Below, one piece after another: positions 1-3,961 of a stretch of 7,870 nucleotides of DNA. The notes beneath the pieces are model-generated. The model saw only the letters and a list, made by a program, of their open reading frames with translations, was not told the origin of the DNA and made no database searches. The position numbers and the translations under genes are program-made. Each line of letters opens with the position of its first letter. The first letter of the stretch is position 1. Origin of the DNA: an uncultured Eubacteriales bacterium (lineage in GTDB: Bacteria; Bacillota; Clostridia; Christensenellales; UBA1242); the NCBI GenBank assembly GCA_900556185.1, contig USNN01000043.1, forward strand, positions 1 to 7,870. The letters run 5' to 3'.

Positions 1-116
1 GGGTCCTTAGCACCAAACGCGAATAAATTTTTAAGGTTTGCAGGAATTATGGTTAGTGCCATAATTAAGCCAAGAGTTGTTGCTATAATAGATTTAATTA
101 GTTTGTTTTTTTTCAT
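1..116 (-). CDS. N-terminal fragment of a secreted or membrane-anchored protein (runs off left edge)
   Basis: An open frame on the minus strand starts with ATG at 116-114 and continues past the window edge, giving 38 complete residues. The start MKKNKLIKS is a basic n-region. A hydrophobic stretch of about 16 residues follows (around 9-24, IIATTLGLIMALTII), then a more polar segment (PANLKNLFAFGAKD). This is the layout of a Sec signal peptide or N-terminal membrane anchor, with a possible cleavage site near AFG-A. A GAGG Shine-Dalgarno (plus-strand 127-130) lies 10 bases before the ATG, and a plausible promoter lies upstream. The mature part is outside the window, so no function can be given. 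The gene reads in the same direction as the zincin-like gene upstream of it but appears to have its own promoter. Confidence 0.72.
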   Translation of the reverse strand, partial: MKKNKLIKSIIATTLGLIMALTIIPANLKNLFAFGAKD

Positions 117-150
117 AAAATAGTTGCCTCATAGTTTTTTTATCTTTATT

Positions 151-179
151 ATTTTAATACATTGAACGATTTTTTGCAA
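151..179 (-). promoter_or_regulatory. Candidate promoter for the left-edge secreted protein gene
   Basis: Read on the minus strand, TTGCAA (179-174), a 17-base spacer and TAAAAT (156-151) form a sigma-A type promoter. The -35 matches four of six consensus bases and the -10 matches five of six. Transcription would start near 144, giving a leader of about 28 bases before the ATG at 116. The rest of the gap, 180-245, shows no convincing gene or strong hairpin. Confidence 0.45.
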
Positions 180-245
180 TAAAAAGTTGATAAATTTTGT
201 CTAATTATTATGTTTATTAGGAATTGGGTGGGGTATTCATTTTTT

Positions 246-866
246 TCAGTTTATTTTTTTAGATTTTTTCTTAATTTGTTTGTTTATATTGTGGTTTAAA
301 AATATGCCGTGTTTTTCTTTTAATTGGCGTTCGGTTTCGGTGTATCTTGTCTTCATATTTTCTAGTGTTAAAAAATAGTCTTCTTCGTTTCTAAACCTAA
401 ATCGCATTTTACTCATTTTAGAAATAGCATATTTTTGTGCGTCCCTTTCAATTGGTTGCATACTATAAATAAGTTTGTCTTCGTTTGCGGTTATGTAGCC
501 AGAGTAGTTTTGTTTCCATCTGCGTTTTTTAAAGTCTAGTAAACCTATGCGTTTGTGGTTTATTATATTATATTGATAAGCGTGTCTGCCTTCATGCAAA
601 ACGGTTTCTAGGGCGTGAAACCTATATCTTGGGTCGTTAAGCAGTTTTACGTTTATGTATAAAACCTGCTTGTTGCCGTTGGTTTCAAACATCCCAAAGT
701 AAGCACAGTTTGGGCTTGTGTTAACAACTACAGGTAAGGTTGGGCGGTGCAATTTTTTAGATTGTATTTTTTCTACCTTTTCTATAATTCGTTGACGCTT
801 GCCAGGTGAATACTTAGACCAATTTTTTAATTTAAATTTGTTGTATATACTAAAAATTATACCCAT
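246..866 (-). CDS. Zincin-like metallopeptidase-type protein with HEGRH motif
   Basis: A 206-residue protein with no signal peptide or clear membrane segment. Its central feature is VLHEGRHAYQY, placing an HExxH zinc-binding motif at residues 91-95 in a predicted helix. The motif PIERDAQKYA follows about 45 residues later, and E140 could be the third metal ligand of a gluzincin-like site. I recall, without a search, proteins of this style in Firmicutes, often near mobile or secretion genes; their substrates are unknown. Both ends are very basic (N-terminal KFKLKNWSKYSPGKRQR; C-terminal lysine-rich KQIKKKSKKIN), which suggests nucleic-acid or membrane-surface contact, but that is speculation. 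The start at 866 is supported by AGGAG (plus-strand CTCCT, 872-876) about 5 bases before the ATG. It is transcribed divergently from the glycosylase gene. The zincin call rests on motif and spacing only. Confidence 0.7.
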   Translation of the reverse strand: MGIIFSIYNKFKLKNWSKYSPGKRQRIIEKVEKIQSKKLHRPTLPVVVNTSPNCAYFGMFETNGNKQVLYINVKLLNDPRYRFHALETVLHEGRHAYQYNIINHKRIGLLDFKKRRWKQNYSGYITANEDKLIYSMQPIERDAQKYAISKMSKMRFRFRNEEDYFLTLENMKTRYTETERQLKEKHGIFLNHNINKQIKKKSKKIN

Positions 867-885
867 TTAAACTCCTAACTATTTT

Positions 886-915
886 ATTTTACAATAAACT
901 GGGCTCTGTTGTCTA
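886..915 (-). promoter_or_regulatory. Promoter of the zincin-like gene
   Basis: On the minus strand, TAGACA (915-910), an 18-base spacer and TAAAAT (891-886) resemble a sigma-A promoter, each box with five of six consensus bases. Transcription would start near 879, about 13 bases before the ATG, with the SD in between. Its -35 lies only 15 bases from the -35 of the divergent glycosylase promoter. Confidence 0.5.
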
Positions 916-930
916 CTTTTATTTTTTCTC

Positions 931-959
931 TTGACGCAAAGGTGTTTAGTTTGTATAAT
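931..959 (+). promoter_or_regulatory. Promoter of the glycosylase gene
   Basis: TTGACG (931-936), a 17-base spacer and a perfect TATAAT (954-959) make a near-consensus sigma-A promoter. The expected start near 966 leaves a leader of only about 11 bases that is little more than the SD AGGTGA (967-972), so there is no room for a leader riboswitch or attenuator. Confidence 0.75.
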
Positions 960-976
960 TTACGCTAGGTGAAATT

Positions 977-1804
977 ATGAGATACGAAAAACAAGATAAC
1001 GGTATAAAAATAATAGGAAAAGAAGATTTTAACACAAAGCACATTTTAGAGTGTGGGCAAATATTTAGGTTTAAAAAAATAAATGATAGTGAGTATGTTG
1101 TGTATTCTAAAGACTTGCGGGCTAAAGTGATAGAAAATAGTGATGGCTTTTTTATAGAAACAACAAACCCAGATTATTTTGTGAACTTTTTTGACCTAGA
1201 CACTAACTACTCTGAAATTAAAAAAAGAATAGAAGATGTTGCTCCAAACTTAACCGAAGCAATTAAAAATGGTTATGGCATAAGAATATTAAAGCAAGAC
1301 ATATTTGAAACAATAGTGTCATTTATAATTTCGGCAAACAACAATATAAAAAGAATAAAACTTATAATAAGCAGGCTATGCAAAGCCCTTGGAACTAAAA
1401 ATGGCGATTATTATGCATTCCCAACAGCGGAACAACTAAGTGGTCACTCTGAGGAGTTTTTTAGGGGGTTAGGGCTTGGCTTTAGAGCCAGATATTTAAG
1501 TGAGGTAAGTAACGCTTATTCGCTTTTAATTAAAGACAATCCGTGTGCTATGACAGACATAACACTAGAGAAAAGATTAATGGAAATTAAGGGCGTTGGG
1601 CAAAAGGTGGCTAATTGCATACTATTATTTGGTTTTGGCAGAAAAGCGGTATTCCCAGTAGATGTTTGGATAGAAAGGGTGTACTACGAAATGTTTTCAA
1701 CCGAAAAGCGAACACGTCCACAAATTAAAAAATATTTTATAGATAAGTTTGGAGATTTATCGGGCTACATTCAACAATACTTGTTTTACTCTAAAATAAA
1801 CTAA
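977..1804 (+). CDS. ogg: 8-oxoguanine DNA glycosylase / AP lyase (Ogg family)
   Basis: A 275-residue cytoplasmic base-excision repair enzyme, expected to excise 8-oxoguanine from DNA and nick the abasic site by beta-elimination. The N-terminal OGG-type domain covers about residues 1-95 and includes ECGQIFRF (25-32), the counterpart of SGQSFRW in human OGG1; the glycine that contacts 8-oxoG is kept (G27). The HhH-GPD domain follows, with NNNIKRI (121-127), the helix-hairpin-helix EIKGVGQKVANC (203-214) holding the Schiff-base lysine K210, and the catalytic aspartate in FPVDVW (D229). The adjacent cysteine (C214) is also kept. Length fits bacterial Ogg enzymes such as the clostridial type, shorter than human OGG1. 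The start is set by SD AGGTGA 4 bases upstream. No hairpin terminator follows; only the direct repeat CTAATTTT (1801-1808, 1818-1825) lies before the next promoter, so read-through into the small-RNA locus is possible. An AlkA-type enzyme is the main alternative but less likely given the N-domain motif. Confidence 0.9.
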   Translation: MRYEKQDNGIKIIGKEDFNTKHILECGQIFRFKKINDSEYVVYSKDLRAKVIENSDGFFIETTNPDYFVNFFDLDTNYSEIKKRIEDVAPNLTEAIKNGYGIRILKQDIFETIVSFIISANNNIKRIKLIISRLCKALGTKNGDYYAFPTAEQLSGHSEEFFRGLGLGFRARYLSEVSNAYSLLIKDNPCAMTDITLEKRLMEIKGVGQKVANCILLFGFGRKAVFPVDVWIERVYYEMFSTEKRTRPQIKKYFIDKFGDLSGYIQQYLFYSKIN

Positions 1805-1827
1805 TTTTAAAAATCGGCTAATTTTGT

Positions 1828-1857
1828 TTGACAATAATTTTAGAATTGTGCTAGCAT
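1828..1857 (+). promoter_or_regulatory. Promoter of the candidate small RNA
   Basis: A perfect -35 TTGACA (1828-1833), an 18-base spacer and TAGCAT (1852-1857) as -10. It lies 24 bases after the glycosylase stop codon. Transcription would start near 1864, just before the first hairpin. No open frame with an SD begins downstream before the terminator, so the product appears non-coding. Confidence 0.6.
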
Positions 1858-1863
1858 ATATGT

Positions 1864-1956
1864 ATAGGAAGTGTGAAGTCCCCCGATTTTACTTCCTAGC
1901 CCTTTATTTAAGAGAGATTGGTATCCAGCAAGGACCTTCTCTCTTTCTTTTTTTAT
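1864..1956 (+). ncRNA. Candidate small regulatory RNA of about 90 nt upstream of floA
   Basis: The unit has its own promoter and terminator. Hairpin 1 pairs TAGGAAGT (1865-1872) with ACTTCCTA (1891-1898), eight perfect base pairs, around an 18-base loop containing TCCCCCGA (1879-1886). An alternative fold pairs GAAGT (1875-1879) with ACTTC (1891-1895) and still leaves most of the C-run in the loop. A short linker leads to hairpin 2, the terminator. The C-rich loop is the kind of element Firmicute small RNAs use to pair with SD sequences, and it is exactly complementary over 8 bases to the floA SD at 2002-2009. I do not recognise a known riboswitch, 6S, SRP or T-box pattern. Alternatively, with read-through, it could act in cis as a floA leader attenuator. 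The structure is visible; expression and function are inference. Confidence 0.5.
1910..1956 (+). terminator. Intrinsic terminator of the small RNA
   Basis: AAGAGAGA (1910-1917) pairs with TCTCTCTT (1938-1945). An inner helix adds GGT (1920-1922) with ACC (1934-1936), then CC with GG closing the loop AGCAA. A T-rich tract (1944-1955) follows directly. The floA promoter begins at 1960, so termination here would insulate floA from upstream transcription. Confidence 0.75.
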
Positions 1957-1959
1957 CTG

Positions 1960-1987
1960 TTGACATATCTAAAATTTATGGTAAAAT
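1960..1987 (+). promoter_or_regulatory. floA promoter
   Basis: A perfect TTGACA (1960-1965), a 16-base spacer and TAAAAT (1982-1987); an overlapping TATATA at 1987-1992 could also serve as -10. Transcription would start near 1994, giving a leader of about 23 bases that includes the G-rich SD. It begins right after the small-RNA U-tract. Confidence 0.75.
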
Positions 1988-2001
1988 ATATATACATTTT
2001 T

Positions 2002-2010
2002 TCGGGGGAA
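2002..2010 (+). promoter_or_regulatory. Unusual G-rich ribosome binding site of floA
   Basis: TCGGGGGAA contains five consecutive G residues, unlike the GGAG or AGGAG sites elsewhere in this window. It ends 6 bases before the ATG at 2017 and so decides that start over the in-frame upstream codons back to 1918, which lie in the small-RNA terminator. TCGGGGGA (2002-2009) is the exact reverse complement of the loop sequence at 1879-1886. Confidence 0.65.
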
Positions 2011-2016
2011 AGAATT

Positions 2017-2874
2017 ATGGGGTTAATATTAAAAATATCGCTTGCAGGCATTATCTCACTATCGGTAGTGGGTGTATTTTTAATTGCTTGCATTATTATT
2101 TTGTTCGCAGTATTGCCATTTTCTAGTTGGTGGAAGGCGCTAATTTCTGGGGCAAACATACCAATGGAAAAACTTATTGCAATGAAGGCAAGAAAGGTTG
2201 ACCTTAATAGTGTGGTTATTGCCTTTATTACAGCCAAAAGAGCAGGGCTAAACCTAGATATAGAAGACCTAGAAACTCACGTACTTGCAGGTGGGAACAT
2301 AGATAGCGTTGTTAAAAGTATGATTTCAGCTAAACTTGCGGGCATAGAATTAAGTTTAAGCCTTGCTATGGCATTAGATTTGTCGGGCAAAGATAGTTAC
2401 AAAATAATAAAAGATTGCATTTCACCAAGAGTGGTAGATACTCCTTTTGTAACTGCCGTTGCAAAAGACGGGGTGGAACTTACTACCAAAGCAAGCATAA
2501 CCATTAAAGGAAACATTAAAAGAGTGGTTGGTGGTGCAGATGAAAATACAATTACACTAAGAGTGGCTGAAGCACTTAGTTCGGTTATAGGTTCTGCTAC
2601 CACGCACGACGTTGTTATGGAAAACCCAGATGTTATTAGCGACGCAATTATGAAAAAGGGGCTAGACCGAGAAACCGCCTACGAAATTATATCTATAGAT
2701 ATGTACGATATTAAAGCAGGCAAAAATATAGCACTAGAGCAACAATTAGCCCAAGCCGATTTAGAGCGTAAAACAATGGAAAACAGGCTAGAAGCAAGAA
2801 GATTAGAAGCCTTAGCTCTAGAACAAGAAAACAAGGCGAAAGTTCAGGAAAATAAAGCAAACAAGTGGAAATAG
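2017..2874 (+). CDS. floA: Flotillin-like protein FloA, N-terminal and core part (ends at a frameshift)
   Basis: The 285 residues match the FloA family closely along their length. One N-terminal membrane segment (about 9-33) is followed by the SPFH/band-7 core, with family stretches such as AKRAGLNL (73-80), HVLAGGN (88-94), VVDTPF (139-144), IKRVVGGA (167-174), ENPDVIS (202-208) and DIKAGKNI (231-238). A charged coiled coil follows (about 240-283). FloA forms oligomers that organise membrane microdomains and affect membrane fluidity and signalling complexes. The family normally continues with a conserved tail, but here the frame stops at TAG (2872-2874); the tail is encoded in the -1 frame from 2865. 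One lost A in the AAA run at 2859-2861 would explain this: restoring it gives ENKAKQVEIE, matching the Bacillus pattern EMRAKVVEAE in length and character. No good slippery heptamer is present, so an indel, real or from sequencing, is more likely than programmed frameshifting. Confidence 0.88.
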   Translation: MGLILKISLAGIISLSVVGVFLIACIIILFAVLPFSSWWKALISGANIPMEKLIAMKARKVDLNSVVIAFITAKRAGLNLDIEDLETHVLAGGNIDSVVKSMISAKLAGIELSLSLAMALDLSGKDSYKIIKDCISPRVVDTPFVTAVAKDGVELTTKASITIKGNIKRVVGGADENTITLRVAEALSSVIGSATTHDVVMENPDVISDAIMKKGLDRETAYEIISIDMYDIKAGKNIALEQQLAQADLERKTMENRLEARRLEALALEQENKAKVQENKANKWK

Positions 2875-3065
2875 AAACTGAAATACCAAAAGCACTAGCA
2901 AAAGCCTTAGAAGAAGGCAAAATTAGCCCAGTAGAATATTACGACATTCAAAACTTGCAAGCAGATACAAACCTTAGAAACATTTTAAGTGGAAAAGCAT
3001 CTAAAGATACCGACTTAGATGATGATAAAAACAAAATTAAAAGAAACCCATTTGGATTTAATTAG
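2865..3065 (+). CDS. floA: FloA C-terminal tail in the -1 frame (split gene fragment)
   Basis: The 66 residues begin at GTG 2865, overlapping the end of the upstream frame by 10 bases. The sequence EIETEIPKALAKALEEGK followed by YYDIQNLQADTNLRN corresponds to the FloA C-terminus, where Bacillus has EAEAEVPLAMAEALREGN, then a tyrosine-containing stretch and NIDADTEMRD. A lineage-specific acidic then basic end follows (DTDLDDDKNKIKRNPFGFN). The only upstream SD-like sequence, AGGAA (2846-2850), is 14 bases from the GTG, so independent initiation would be weak, though coupling to termination at 2872-2874 is possible. The good conservation of this fragment suggests that the frame break is recent or an artefact. 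Joined, the two parts would give about 350 residues, slightly longer than Bacillus FloA. Confidence 0.8.
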   Translation: MEIETEIPKALAKALEEGKISPVEYYDIQNLQADTNLRNILSGKASKDTDLDDDKNKIKRNPFGFN

Positions 3066-3075
3066 GAGATAAATT

Positions 3076-3828
3076 ATGGAAACGTCTACCATGATAACCA
3101 TAATAATTTGTGCAATTGTTGGTTGCGTGCTTGTTTGGGCAGTATTTAATGCAAACAACTTTAAAAAGTCGGCTAAAAAGAAAAAAGATAAGCCAGAAAA
3201 GAAATTTAAAGACGTTGCACCAAAAGAAAAGGCAGAAAAGCCACCAAAGAAAGAAAAAAAGCCCGTTGTAAACAAAATAAGCGATAGAGTGAAAGACGAA
3301 AAGGCAGGAAAGGTTAACCCACCAAGCAATAAAGTTGTTAAAGTAACAAAAGAAGATTTTGAGTCTAACGATATAGTTTTGCCAGATAACGGCACTAAAA
3401 AAGAAGAACCTAAAAAGGAAGACTCTAAAAAAACAAACACAAAAGACCAAGACTTTAACTTAGACGATTTTGACCTAGAAAAAGAACTAGCAAGACTTGG
3501 GCTTGGCACTAACGATGTTGACCTAGGTGGTCTTGCTATTCCAGATATAGCAGATACAAAACCAAACTTTAACACAAGTGGGGCAGATAACGGGGTTGCC
3601 ACACGATACGAAAATCCAGAAGATTTAAAAGACCTAGATTATTTATTTGGTTATCCGCCAGTAAAAAAGCCAGAAGGCAAAATTGAAAATGAAGAACTAA
3701 ACACAAGAATTAAAAAAGTTTTTGGTGATTTAGATTATGAAGGTGCGGGAGCCGTAAAGGAAGTAATAATTGGCGACATTTTAGCCACCAACCGTTCAAA
3801 AGAAAACAGAAAGAAACGAAAATATTGA
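3076..3828 (+). CDS. Single-pass membrane protein with a charged tail, in the floA operon
   Basis: A 250-residue protein I do not recognise. One hydrophobic segment (about 6-25, TMITIIICAIVGCVLVWAVF) is followed by a strongly basic, lysine- and proline-rich stretch (about 29-90), then an acidic, likely disordered part (about 91-160, including FNLDDFDLEKEL at 127-138). The segment DLDYLFGYPP (186-195) may be a short binding motif. The C-terminus ends with a possible small amphipathic module, KEVIIGDILATNRSK (228-242), and a basic tail. The short N-terminus and positive residues after the helix predict Nin-Cout topology with the tail facing the cytoplasm. The SD AGGAGA overlaps the floA-tail stop region and the gap is 10 bases, so it is almost certainly co-transcribed with floA. 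In Bacillus, floA sits with different partners (yqeZ, yqfB). A role as scaffold or adaptor for flotillin assemblies is inference. Confidence 0.82.
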   Translation: METSTMITIIICAIVGCVLVWAVFNANNFKKSAKKKKDKPEKKFKDVAPKEKAEKPPKKEKKPVVNKISDRVKDEKAGKVNPPSNKVVKVTKEDFESNDIVLPDNGTKKEEPKKEDSKKTNTKDQDFNLDDFDLEKELARLGLGTNDVDLGGLAIPDIADTKPNFNTSGADNGVATRYENPEDLKDLDYLFGYPPVKKPEGKIENEELNTRIKKVFGDLDYEGAGAVKEVIIGDILATNRSKENRKKRKY

Positions 3829-3841
3829 AAATAATTTTATG

Positions 3842-3870
3842 GCTCTAAGCAATATTTGCTTGGAGCTATT
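3842..3870 (+). terminator. Terminator of the floA operon
   Basis: GCTCTAAGCAA (3842-3852) pairs with TTGCTTGGAGC (3856-3866), 11 base pairs with one G-U, around a 3-base loop. The tract after it (TATTT) is short, so termination may be incomplete. It starts 14 bases after the stop codon. Confidence 0.65.
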
Positions 3871-3911
3871 TACAATTGTAACATAACACAAAAATTTAAC
3901 ATATTTATGTT
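3870..3911 (+). promoter_or_regulatory. Two palindromes upstream of the ABC transporter promoter
   Basis: TTACAATTGTAA (3870-3881) is a perfect 12-base palindrome. AACATA (3898-3903) and TATGTT (3906-3911) form a second palindrome with a 2-base centre that touches the first base of the -35 box at 3911. Such sites would suit dimeric repressors or activators. No regulator gene lies beside them, and AT-rich DNA yields some palindromes by chance. Confidence 0.35.
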
Positions 3912-3939
3912 TGACAGTCCTATTAAATTATGGTATTTT
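3911..3939 (+). promoter_or_regulatory. Promoter of the ABC transporter gene
   Basis: A perfect TTGACA (3911-3916), a 17-base spacer and TATTTT (3934-3939), a weaker -10 with four of six consensus bases. Transcription would start near 3946, about 16 bases before the ATG. The weak -10 fits a regulated promoter, but that is inference. Confidence 0.55.
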
Positions 3940-3961
3940 TTTATCTATAAAGGAGATAAAA

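Noticed and set aside
220..247. Short hairpin GGAAT/ATTC followed by T-run on the plus strand
   Set aside because: The stem is only 4-5 pairs and points away from any gene that could use it; the zincin-like gene reads the other way.
1864..1956. Known riboswitch (purine, preQ1, SAM, fluoride), T-box, SRP RNA or 6S RNA
   Set aside because: The length and the conserved core sequences of these families do not fit what is visible.
1918..2016. N-terminal extension of FloA to the upstream in-frame start at 1918
   Set aside because: The extension lies in the terminator hairpin, U-tract and floA promoter. The ATG at 2017 has an SD and gives the family's N-terminus.
1824..2126. Plus-strand open frame of 100 codons over the small-RNA locus and the floA start
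   Set aside because: It runs through a terminator and the floA promoter, has no SD, and overlaps the well-supported floA reading frame.
2856..2874. Programmed -1 frameshift site in floA
   Set aside because: No heptamer here allows re-pairing of both tRNAs (AAACAAG fails at the second codon), and there is no strong downstream hairpin. A one-base indel explains it better.
3015..3602. Long minus-strand open frame (195 codons) opposite the floA-partner gene
   Set aside because: It has no SD and a phenylalanine/serine-rich composition that mirrors the lysine-rich plus-strand codons; it is an antisense shadow.
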